Shown here one piece after another: positions 35,022-45,887 of a stretch of DNA of 64,000 bases (within the stretch, counting starts at the first letter, position 1; every line of letters begins with the position of its first letter). The position numbers and the translations under genes were made by a program. Origin of the DNA: Adineta ricciae (taxonomy: Eukaryota > Rotifera > Eurotatoria > Adinetida > Adinetidae); NCBI GenBank assembly GCA_905250025.1, contig CAJNOJ010000328.1, positions 20,794 through 84,793 on the forward strand. The letters run 5' to 3'. Under the pieces are notes generated by a model that made no database searches, was not told the origin of the DNA, and was given only the letters and a program-made list of their open reading frames with translations.

Positions 35022-35245
35022 ATGGATGTAACATATGCCTCTTCATTAAATGAATTTCCTTTGAATTCGGAAAAAAAATCAAACAATTACTCCGATCAGA
35101 TGTTAAACTTTACAAAGTAATAAAAAAACGAATCATCATCTGGAGCAACGTGGTGGAACATATTTGGATTTCCTGCTAAATTAAATGAAAATAATGAATA
35201 TCAACGAATCGTCGGACATGCTAGTTGTTTTAAGTGTTTTCAAAC
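35022..35245 (+). pseudogene. 5' fragment of hAT transposase gene
   Basis: Starts ATGGATGTAACATATGCC and matches 38895-39107 of the longer hAT gene. One A is missing in the A-run near 35070, shifting the frame, and there is an indel near 35172. Homology stops exactly where a telomere-like G/T tract begins (35246). Confidence 0.7.
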
Positions 35246-35405
35246 GGGTGAGGGTGAGGGTGTGGGTGTGTATATGTATAAGTAAAACTAAATCTATTTC
35301 TATTCCTATCTACTCATTTGTTATAAGTGTGATATCGGTATCTATTTATATTCGAATTGATACTAGCCTGTTGGGGGTCGACTTATAATATAAGTCGAAT
35401 TAGGC
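35246..35405 (+). repeat. Half of an inverted-repeat element starting with telomere-like tract
   Basis: Begins GGTGAGGGTGAGGGTGTGGG and continues for about 135 bp almost identical to 51476-51616, including the hairpin GACTTATAATATAAGTC and the end GAATTAGGCATCTCATG. It interrupts the hAT fragment. Confidence 0.65.
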
Positions 35406-35967
35406 ATCTCATGTAGAAAGCACATATTATGTGCAATTACTTCTGTCTTCGATATTATTTAATCATTTATTGAGTAGTGAGATGCTTTTCGTTGAAACAA
35501 TCAAGACACAAAAATTTCGCACAATAAGGGCAAAAGGTTTTAACTTTCTCTGGTGTCGCGTGGCTAATCCAGAAAACTAACTCCACTAAGTGTGCTAGTG
35601 TTCTCTTCTGTATCGTTTACTTCTAATGACATGTCAACAAGTCGGAAACTTCCGCTATTTTTATACGTAAAACTACAGATAGAAGGATATGTAAGAAAAA
35701 AATTGAAAACTTCGCTCTGACTCGTAATATTACATGCCATGATATGGAGAAGAGAACAGCGACTCACCCATATATAATATCGACAAGACACTATGTGCAT
35801 TTATTAGAAGTTAATTATTGAGAAAAATGAATATTTCCAAGATTTTCTCCATGAAAACTGAATCGTGCTGAATGTGTTAATATACAAAATTATGACAACA
35901 CGTAATAAAGATATATAAGAACGAACAAATAATCACAACCTATAACTCTGTGTTTTACTGAAATAAA
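35406..35967. other. Unique stretch between repeat and receptor fragment
   Basis: No gene recognised. From about 35876 it matches the 3' flank of the receptor gene at 41775. Confidence 0.4.
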
Positions 35968-36198
35968 TCAATTTCTTCGTGATGTAATTTGACGAGTTAT
36001 AACTAGTGGTTGGTCTGTTCGTTTAGCAGTGAATAATTTCATAAATTCGTAACGAAACAGCTTACTCGATAAAATGAAAAGATAAAAACTTAAACATGGA
36101 ACTGCAAGAGAAATCAGACCAGCAATATTATAGAATAAATTGTCTTTGGCTGCCTGAAGAGCATCGATTATTATATTTGACCGTACTGATGTATAAAT
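35968..36198 (-). pseudogene. 3' fragment of rhodopsin-like receptor
   Basis: Encodes the last 76 or so residues (IYTSVRSNIII... to TSRRN) of the receptor at 41866-42995, with one residue difference noted near the end. It stops abruptly at a single N (36199). The rest of the gene is absent, so it is either a truncated duplicate or a contig end. Confidence 0.8.
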
Positions 36199-36199
36199 N

Positions 36200-39107
36200 A
36201 TGGAAGAGGAGAGAGAATGGAATGAAAGACATGTAAGTATGTTCAGAAGGAGGAGAATCATGGACGAACTCCATAACACTATCGAAATAATACTCATTAA
36301 CTCGTATTTCTATCACATGGATGATTCAAGGATACGTTTTATTTAATACGAAAAACAAAAAAATATATCAGAATGACGCAGAACGAAGCAAACAGGATGG
36401 TTGAATAATTATACGATATTAATATACGCTATTATCACTGAGTGATAATTTTTTTTCTGCAGTCAACAGAGTACGATATGTGCACTCATTCAAGAGTATT
36501 CTTCGTATTAATTTTATACCCTCATTTCAATAGAGGGCATTCGATCACATCGAAAGAATATGGAGACAAATAACTTGGTTACACGTGTTTCATCAATATG
36601 ATAAGCTGTTTCGGTAAAAATCGTTCGACTCAATGAGTGCAAAGACGGTTATATAGCTATGATTGGTGCAGTTGTGCTATGAATTATCATAAAAATAGTT
36701 CTTTTTGAACATAAACTTCGCCCATAATGTCTTTATGAAACAAGGTTGTATTTAACCTTTTGTAGTGCGTATTTCGTAGTCCTTGACAGACGTTGTTGAG
36801 AAGACATAACGCACTCTTCGTTCCGGCTAAAACTAATAGATTTTTCTGAAGCTTTGCATTAAATCTGCTGTTATGAAATCACCGTTTCTCAAGATATATT
36901 TAGTAAAATAACTATAAAAACAAAATAATCACATATTTTCAAAATCTTGTCTGATGCAAAGAAATGCGACACTAACTCGAGTCGTATACCTCGTACCATA
37001 GAAGCATTCCTCACCAGAGTCACTCATCCTAGAAAATATTTGAGACGCATTCAATATTATCATCTAATTACGCCTTTGATGTTCTTGAACCTGACTTTCA
37101 TAAGTGTATATTAAGAAAATTCGGTGTTAGATTATAAATCAAAAAACAAATTAACTCATATTCTTTTGGATACAAGCCAATTTGCTAGTCTCAACTTTTG
37201 CTTCTCAGCAATCGATCAAATATCAACAGGTATGTAAGTTTAATTGATGTGCTTTTGAAAATCAATTAATAATAACAGAAATGCAGAGAGTTTGATTTCA
37301 CCGAAGCGTTTCGGGTTATTTATTAAAATTTAAATACTCATCAGGGCTCTGCATGTAAGCACAAAATTGAAAAAATGTGTTCGAGAAAGGAAAGAAAACA
37401 GAAGAAGGCGCATTATCAATTTACAAGTTTGAACAAACTATCTTGACTTGGTTTCAAATCAAATATTAATGTTACACTATGATTAAATAAGAAAAATTTT
37501 TTAAATCATTAAATGCACATATAGTTGATCTAATGTATTTGATGGTTTTGGTTTATTGACCACGTGCCAAACGATATGTTGAGATTTTCAAATTATTGAC
37601 TGTTTTCATTTTTAATGAATAGCAATAATTAAATATAAACCATTCACCGAACCAAATCTTCGTGCGATTTATAGGAAATCAAGAAATCGAATTTTGGAAT
37701 CCGAAGTAATAATGTAAGAAGGTATATATTCTTGATCAAAATAAATTCAAATAGCATACCGCAGTTTGTCTAATAAATTTTTCAGTCCATGCGTTTCTAC
37801 TGTTTGAAATCTGATGGCTTGGAAAAGGTGGAAAAATGACCGATGATAAAAATTCATAATATTGATCTAATAATAGTGAATATAAAATCGACTGTTTAGT
37901 CAAATCCAAATCATATTGATAATAGAGCCAATTTGAAAGATCAGCAATCATAAAAAGTTAGCAAAATGCCAAATGATCAAAGAAATGTATTTTTGTAAAT
38001 AACGTGAAAAGCTTTCAGCATAATCCCTTGTGGAATTAAAAATGTGAAACGCGATCGACCAGCTACAATCAGGATAATAATGGTTTGTACGTTATATTTT
38101 TGTTTGATATTGTTGATTGGCAAACGCAGGAAACATTCTATACGGGTGTTCTTTGAAGGAAATCATTTAGTTTGAATGTAGGACGTTTGATTTATTGAAA
38201 ATTGAGAGACTGAAGACGATTCAACTGTTTCGTGAATTGGAAGAAAACGGATTTCTGTTTCAAGTTTGATATTTTATTATCGAGGAAAAAAACGAAACGA
38301 TTATTTAGGGAGATTAGAGAAGCTCGAAAATATTTCGACGAATAATTCTTTTAGATTTGAATATTTTGTATTTCAATATTTATGACAGATTTTATTTTTT
38401 GAATTGTACATAATTGAAAGACTAATTGATGGTAATGCTAATAAAGCTCATTCATTTCCGAACAAATCTTCTTCTGATAAATGAGTGTGATTGTATTGTT
38501 CTAATAGTTGTTTGATTTTTTTGTTTTTCAATGATCAATTCCACCGATTTATCATCAGATGTATATCTCCCGTCCTGTCGTGCGGCATGATAAGTTGTTA
38601 CAAATTTAACTTTAAAGCTCCTACACGACTTCTAGTAATTCATAGCGACCAATATTCCTATTTCTACCATAAAGGTCACTCACAGACAGTCACATACTCT
38701 GTGACTATAATTCGTCGAGATGCACATGAGTGTTGCATCATTTACAGAAACAAACTAACTATACGTTAAATGTTAAATATAGACTGATAATAGTCAACAG
38801 TCGACTATTCCTCTCGTCCATATGCACAAGTATTCCTTTACAACACGTCGATTGTTTGTTTTCAGATTTGTATTAAATTCGAAGAAAGTAAATTATGGAT
38901 GTAACATACCTATATCTCTTCACTAAATGAATTTCCTTTGAATTCGGAAAAAAAAATCAAACAATTACTCCGATCAGATGATAAACTTTACAAAGTAATA
39001 AAAAAAACGAATCATCATCTGGAGCAATGTGGTGGAACATATTTAAATGAAAATAATGAATATCAACGAATCGTCGGACATGTTAGTTGTTTCAAGTGTT
39101 TTCAAAC
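36200..39107. repeat. Duplicated block, copy B
   Basis: Second copy of 31906-35245, starting one base after the N at 36199 and running without a break into the full hAT gene. Compared with copy A it lacks the zinc-ribbon segment (junction near 38563) and 120 bp between two direct repeats (junction near 37973). Confidence 0.8.
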
Positions 39108-41267
39108 GTTTTATTATTCTTCAAAAAGTGGAGCAACTCGTTTAAAAGCCCATGAAATAAACTGTAGATCAGTTGCTACATCGTCAATATTTCCATTAGC
39201 TTCTCCAATTGAAACTGATCACTCTTCTTCTTCTTCCTCGTCGGCACAAAGCATTCTTACACAGCATAGATTTCTACAACTGCAAAAATTAAATGAAAAA
39301 GATGTTGAACATATGACATTAATATGTACTCAGTGGATCAGTACAGATATTCGTCCATTTTCAATCATGCAAGATTCAGGATTTCTTGATATAGCCCAAG
39401 AATTAATTCGAATTGGTGTGTTATTTTGTCTTATTTTGATTGCATCGCAATCAATACTATTTCCAATTATTTTTCAGGACACAAATATGATTTAATTGAT
39501 ATCAATACTGTTTTGCGAAGTCGTCACACTTTATCTCGAAACGTGCATGATCTTGCAAATCGATTCAGAGAATGTATAAAAAATAAACTACGCGAACCAC
39601 TGCAATATCATTCTGTGACCATATGTCCAGACTTTTGGAGTGATCCGTATAGAAACATCTCGTATCTAGGACTGAATATATGTTTTGTTGATGCTCAACA
39701 TCGTTTTTCTTCAATAGATTTATTTTGTCGACCTTTTCTTGGTAAAAAATCTGCTGATGTAGTTGTAAAAGTAAGGATATTCTTTCAATATATAGTCTTT
39801 TGCCTTTTGATTTTGTAGGTCCTTGAATCTCATTTAAGCGAATTCGGTATTAATAATTTAGCTATGGTGAATATAATATCCGATCGAGGATCAAATTTTG
39901 ATAAAGCTTTTGAACCATTTAATCCTCTATTTGGCTTTGGTCATCGACTGAACAACGTATTCAAGGCAGCATTTTTTCATCACGAAAAGAAGAAAACAGA
40001 TAACAAACAGTCATTGAGAAGTATCTTGAGTAATGATATTGCAGTTGAAGCAAAACTTGTACTTTCTACATTGAAACAATGTAAAAAATTGTCAGATATA
40101 TAAAAAAAAGTTCGTACAATGAATTTGTAATATTTATTCCGAAAAGAAAGAATTTTTAATTCTTTTATTAGTCTGGTTTAAACAAAGAGATTGAAAGTAG
40201 TGGCGGATCAACAGTACATCAAGCAACTGATATTCGTTGGGTCTCGATCATGAATTCATTGAAATCAATATTGAAATCGTATAAGATGATTAAGAAAATT
40301 TTGATCAATAGACAACAACAAAAACTATTCATCAACGTCGATGAAAAGAAAATCAAACAGATTATGTTATTGTTAGAACCATTTCAAGACGTGATGAAAA
40401 TGATTCAAACTGGTAATTCACCATCTTTACATTTAGTCTTGTTATGTACACAAACATTGAGAGATGTATTAAAATCACTCGAATCATTAGTGAATTATCA
40501 CGAAAATAATGGTGAGCATGAATCCAAAGAAAGATCGAATGAAATAGACGACGAGTTGTTCGAAGAATTAGAAGGTATGTAAGGAACAAGATGTTATATT
40601 GATGAAAACTTTTCGTATTATAGGTATAAAATTTTTTCTTAATCGAATCAGAGGTTTGTTGGACGAAATGTTTGAACTTGATATCAGACACTATTCTGCT
40701 ACGTTATTGCATCCTAAGTATCGTTCAGTGAAAGCCTGCACTTGGACCGAACGTGCTGAATGTCACAAATATGTGCGTCAACAAATGCAGCTAATCTATA
40801 TCGAGCTAAATGAATCGATTCAAAAGGAAGTTGAAGAACCTACAACAAAGAAGTTTAAAGGTGATTTGTTTCGTCGATTTGAATCTGATGGGTCAGATGT
40901 TCCACGAGAAGATGGAGGTGAATCTAGAAATGAAAGCGAAGAATATCCAATCTCATCAAGAAAAAGAGATGCACTTGATCGTTATTTAAATTTAGAGTTA
41001 GAAAAACTCAAATTATCATCAAATTCATTAAAATTCTGGGATGATCAACACGAGAAGTTTCCTCGTTTATCTTCTCTAGCTCATCGTATTTTTTCAAAAC
41101 CAGCTACTTCTACGAGTGTAGAAAGACAATTCTCTGGAGCAGGTTTAGTTATACAAGAAATAAGAACGAGTTTAAATCGTGAACAATTAGACAATCTTTT
41201 ATTGATCAGATCAATGAGAAAATATCAACATTTATTTGAACAACGATTGTCTTATTTTCATATATGA
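38895..41267 (+). pseudogene. hAT transposase gene, five exons, probably frameshifted
   Basis: Exons about 38895-39415, 39478-39770, 39819-40109, 40172-40574 and 40624-41267, with introns of 62, 48, 62 and 49 nt. A Cys-x2-Cys...His zinc-finger-like N-terminus (CFKCF...H) precedes the RNase H-like core, with FWSD as the first Asp region and ISDRGSNFDKAF as the second. The C-terminal hAT dimerisation block (FSKPATSTSVERQFSGAG, then RTSLNREQLDNLLLIRSM) is intact. Compared with copy A the N-terminus carries a 4-nt insertion near 38909 that shifts the ATG frame, and the end of exon 3 (near 40090-40109) has a frame problem in an A-run. It is therefore probably inactive, unless these are sequencing errors or translation starts later. 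No terminal repeats were identified. Confidence 0.75.
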
Positions 41268-41774
41268 ACTTTCACTATTTGTATTTGTATATTTTTGAAA
41301 CACATATTCTTATATCTTCTCAATTTTCTACCATTGATGCTCATTACAGCTATTTCTACGTGATGCCGCGTCATTCTCACTTCGAATCTTCTATAAAATG
41401 TCATTTTGTTCATCATATATGTTTGCTCAAATATTTATTTACTTATTCTGTTTTGTATACATTTATTTCATTAATCATATTAAGAAAAATAGATATGATA
41501 TTAATGATACAGGAATATAACTGTGAAAAGAATGGATGAAAAGTTCAATATTTTTTTTAGAAAAAAAATTTCATATATGTCCTGTACTAACCTCTGTCCT
41601 CATGCGCTCACACTTCCAAGATTGTAACTATGGATGAAGATTATACTCGAGAAAATATTTCTTGACACATAGATCTAATATTGTTATTGGAGACAGGTTT
41701 TGAAATTATTTTATTTTCAATAAGTAATACAATTGAAGGTCAAACAAGTCACTTTCAACCAATGTTATTTACGG
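41268..41774. other. hAT 3' flank, no gene seen
   Basis: AT-rich. The hAT right terminus should lie here but could not be recognised. Confidence 0.35.
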
Positions 41775-41865
41775 TTAATATACAAAATTATGACAACACC
41801 TAATAAAGATATATAAGAATGAACAAATAATCACAACCTATAACTCTGTGTTTCATTGAAATAAA

Positions 41866-42995
41866 TCAATTTCGTCGTGATGTAATTTGTCGAGTTATAA
41901 CTAGTGGTTGGTGTGTTCGTTTAGCAGTGAATAATTTCATAAATTCGTAACGAAACAGCTTACTCGATAAAATGAAAAGATAAAAACTTAAACATGGAAC
42001 TGCAAGAGAAATCAGACCAGCAATATTATAGAATAAATTGTCTTTGGCTGCCTGAAGAGCATCGATTATTATATTTGACCGTACTGATGTATAAATAAAT
42101 TGTACAGAAGGTACACTTGCTGTTAAAATAAATATAAAACATTGAAAAAGCATCATTTGAATTAATTGACGATCTGTTACTTTGTGACGTTGTTGCAGAT
42201 TTTGAATTGGTAAATTATTTATTTCAACACGTCTAATCGATTGACGAATATTTTGAACAGTACGTATACCGAAATAAAGCATTATAAATGGTGGACCTAT
42301 GCTATATACAATTAAATTCCATGCGCCGTAAAACGTTTGATAGATGCCTGGCAGTGGAATACACGTTTGTTGACGTATATTAATTTGAAAATAGATAGGT
42401 ACATGAATATAAATGATATCAACGACTAATATTGCAAGAGGAATAATACGACGAGCAACATGAAGACTACTAAAACTACGCAATGTTGCAGAAGATGAAC
42501 TACATAAAAATCTAGAAACGGTAAAATAATTATCATAGATCTTACATCCATTCGTATTCATTAATAAGAAGTGTAAGAATATCTACCTGTCAATAGAAGC
42601 TAAAGCAGTAAACCATGCACTTTGCCCTCTATAAAAAGATATGATTGAGATATTATATAAATAAATCTGTTTAGTTACCTAGCCCATTGTAATAATAATA
42701 ATGTAATTGCTTTACATACTACCAAGGAATTAGCCAAAAGATTGATATTATAACCAGCCTGTAATAATCGTATGGGTATAGTGATAGTAACAACACATAT
42801 ACCGCTAATGGTGGCTCCAAAAAAGTACCATATACATGAATTTGAACGAAATGATGGACGTGTAAATACATAAATGCTTGACATATGACCGATAATACCC
42901 AAAATAATAATCGAATAACACCAAATTCTTGCGAATATAATAGTAGTTTGTTGAATAAATATAGTTTCTGTAATGTTCGAACTTGACGACGACAT
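41866..42995 (-). CDS. Rhodopsin-like 7TM receptor, three exons
   Basis: Exon 1 42995-42679, intron 50 nt, exon 2 42628-42587 (only 42 nt), intron 75 nt, exon 3 42511-41866, in phase for 334 residues. Seven helices can be traced. Exon 2 bridges TM3 and carries WARGQSAWFTALASIDR, so the exon 2/3 junction falls in the DRY-equivalent (DRF). A basic third inner loop (QQRHKVTDRQ) and a TM6 with a Pro (TASVPSVQF) follow. The WARGQSAWFTAL signature is typical of bdelloid FMRFamide-receptor-like families. Ligand unknown. Its 3' end recurs at 35968-36198. Confidence 0.85.
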
Positions 42996-43510
42996 TCTGT
43001 TAAATGATGTTACTTAAGCAGAGAATTTGAAAAGAATGACATGAAGCATAAATCATATTTATCATAAACTACAAGAAACTTGAAAAGGGAAAGAAAAAAA
43101 ATTTCAATTCCATTAATGTTATTTTTTTCTAATTAACTATCATGGAAGATATAAGACAATATAATAAGAAGAATGAAGAGTAGTCAGCCCAAAACTAGCC
43201 AAGAAAAGAATGACAGCATCTTCAATAATTTTTATGTTAGAAAGTTAATTCATATAATGAAGGAAATGTATGTTCATGCCCTGATACCACTATAATCCTG
43301 CTCTATTTTTTCATAGACTTCTAGAAAATACCATGAATGATTTGTCGTAAAACAAACTGAATTATTTGTATTACAAGAATCTACACAATATTTCCCTCAT
43401 ATTTTCATTTCTTTCTTTGTGGCAATATCTATCATGATCGAATATGATCATTTTATCGTGTTCATATTCACTGTAAAAAAAAAGCGTAGAATAATCAACC
43501 TTTAAATCGT
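42996..43510. other. Intergenic, upstream of the three-exon receptor
   Basis: No gene. CACTGTAAAAAAAAAGCGTAG at about 43470 resembles a repeat end; a related reverse-complement word is near 48640. Confidence 0.35.
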
Positions 43511-43703
43511 TTTTGAAAGTGCAACGTATAACAAACCCTTTTTAGCCGTTTATGACAACGTCATGAACTGTGAAAGATATGGCCTAAAAAGCGAATATGG
43601 CAGGGTTTATGAATGCACAATGACACAGTATAAGGGGTTTATTCCGGGGTTTATGACATTAATAAACCCTAAAAGGGATTGTTATACGTTGCATTTTCAA
43701 AAA
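43511..43703. mobile_element. Short MITE with about 33-bp inverted repeats
   Basis: TTTTGAAAGTGCAACGTATA at 43511-43530 and the bases that follow, to about 43543, recur as the reverse complement at about 43670-43703 with two or three mismatches. The interior has several GGGTTTAT words. Non-coding. Confidence 0.6.
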
Positions 43704-43933
43704 CCCATTGCAACCGTTTAATAATCAAAAGTACCATTTAATAAAGGTGCAAAAGAATCAAAGTTCTAAGGTATTTGACAATAATAAATACGAATACATT
43801 TTTCTGAAAACCGTATATAAGATGGTTGTTGAACATCATTAATCCTAAAAAGGATTGATGAGAGTGTAGATCACCAGGTATATGAGCCACACATATACAC
43901 TTTCGGATATATGAATCGGTAGATGAATGGATA

Positions 43934-44304
43934 GATGCATGTCGCAAATACTCATCAGAGTGCATCACTTCGTTCATGAAAAGGTAGATGGGTATCACAT
44001 ATATCGATGAGGGGTATATCATTTCGTTGGTGAAAGAGTAGATGCATGTCACAAATACTCATTAGGATATATCACTTCGTTTAAGAAAGGGTAGATGGGT
44101 ACTACAAATACTGATGAGGTACATTATGCCGTTCATGAAAGGATAGATACATGTCACAACCATTCATCGGGGTATGTTACTTCGCTCAAGAAAGGGTAGA
44201 TGTGCATCACATCTACTGATCAGGATACATAACTTCGTTCATGGAAGGGTAGATAGATATCACATATACTGATTAGGGTATATGAATTCGTTCATAAAAG
44301 GATA
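43934..44304. repeat. 53-bp minisatellite, about 7 copies
   Basis: Units begin GATGCATGTCAC/GATGGGTATCAC and contain a variable ATACTGAT and CTTCGTTCATGAAAGGGTA. They are diverged from one another. Chance frames arise on the minus strand. Confidence 0.7.
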
Positions 44305-45887
44305 CATCGAGGTGAATGATATTCTCGACAGTATATAGACTAACTGTAATGAGGTGAGGTCTGGTTGAATGACGTGATGTATAAAGCTGTCACCAGCAAA
44401 AATGGTGCTTATTAAAACTGTTTGTAAGGATAGAAAAAAGGAAAGGCTACTAGAAGATGTAAGAATATACTATTATCGATTGACGAAAAAGTTTACTAAA
44501 TATCTCAATATATATATATAGGCAGTTAAACTAATCAATCCTATGGAAGGACGGAGTCTAGGTTCGAGAAAGTAAGTATTTTAATATTATAAATAGATTG
44601 ACATGTCTGAAATACTGGAAAAGAGTACTGGACTAAAACAAATGAATGTTTTGTTCACAGGATGAAAAAGCAAAATTATGGATATGCTAAGTAAACGGCA
44701 AAACTCCTATATGATAATAGAAAGACACGATTTTAAGGCAATGTCTACGAAAAGTTTAACAAAAATACGCGAAACTCAACTTTGTGTTCTGTAAAAAAGG
44801 CAGACAAAACATGGTAATCTTAATAACGAACATTGGCATTCTGGATCGCTGGAAAAGAAAGTTTAAATTAAGATCATTTAAAGTAATATATCTAATATAT
44901 CCTTAAAATATTCAAAAAAGCTTCGGAGCAATAAATTTCAACTTATATATGGGCGTTATTTGAGTAGAATTACAGAGTAAATGCGCACCGCGGACGAAAG
45001 ATAGAAATGGAAAAGATTAACGTGAAAATTACTACTCACAGAAATTCACCTTAAGACAAAATGATAGACAAAAAGAAAGGCTGATGTGGAGAATATTTGT
45101 TGGAAATAATATGTTACAAGATGTTCTTGTAAATTTAAAGTATGACGAGAAAGAAAAAATAAGTAAATGGAAATGACCTGATCTAACATAACACTTAAAA
45201 CGCAACGATAAGTTAAAAGAAAATATGAATTGAAAAGAACTAGTCGAGAATGGAATTGGAAAACATTTTCTTAAATACCAACGCAACGAAAGGAAAGACG
45301 AAAGAAATAAAATGAAAGTAACAAACAGGCTTACCTTAAACTTAAAATGCAATGCCAAATACCAACAACAAAACCAGTGAAGTAAATTAACCAAGTTCAA
45401 TATATTAAAGCACTTTTCCTAAAATAAAATGAAAAATATAGATTTAGATAAAAAGTTAGAACGATTTGAAAAAATAATAGGAACTTATCTGAAAGCTTGC
45501 TTTGAATGTTAAAATACTGTTCATATCCTTAAATACTTGTTGAATTTTGATTTGGATAACAAAACCCGCTGCGTTGGAAATAAGTATCTTGTAGTTAGTG
45601 TTGTTTCGAAGTCACAAAATAACATTGGTACGGAGAAGAATATGAAAGAATTCTTTTACTGGATGATTGAACTTAAAAAGGATGGTATGATATGTGGAAG
45701 ACGCGAACAAGTGCGATATTATAGATTTTCGTGTTCGATGACGATCTGATAGAGATGGTTTCTACACGAATTGTTTTGATTACATAGATATATTTTGTGG
45801 CTCTGATCAAATATCAATATATATCGATTTTCTATCTGAAATGTACTGTGATGAGAAATGTCAAAAACTTTGGATTACATGACTTAA
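44305..45887. other. Intergenic, purine-rich, no gene supported
   Basis: Long A/G-rich plus strand gives minus-strand Phe/Leu/Ser-rich frames (e.g. 45032-45400) that look like composition artefacts. The left TTAA of the piggyBac element is at 45884-45887. Confidence 0.4.

Larger units (their letters stand above)
31906..35245. repeat. Duplicated block, copy A
   Basis: Nearly collinear with 36200-39107 in the same orientation, differing by scattered substitutions and several indels. It holds no intact gene. Near its right end are a short zinc-ribbon frame (34394-34693) and the first codons of a hAT transposase. Copy A has about 235 bp (around 34458-34692) and 120 bp (around 33721-33840) that copy B lacks. 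It may be the other haplotype rather than a tandem duplication. Confidence 0.8.

Noticed and set aside
43934..44304. Regular repeats considered as a CRISPR array
   Set aside because: Units are directly tandem, diverged and without unique spacers, and the DNA is eukaryotic.
45032..45400. 122-residue minus-strand frame with TM-like composition
   Set aside because: Antisense of A/G-rich DNA giving Phe/Leu/Ser; no start context, splice sites or similarity.
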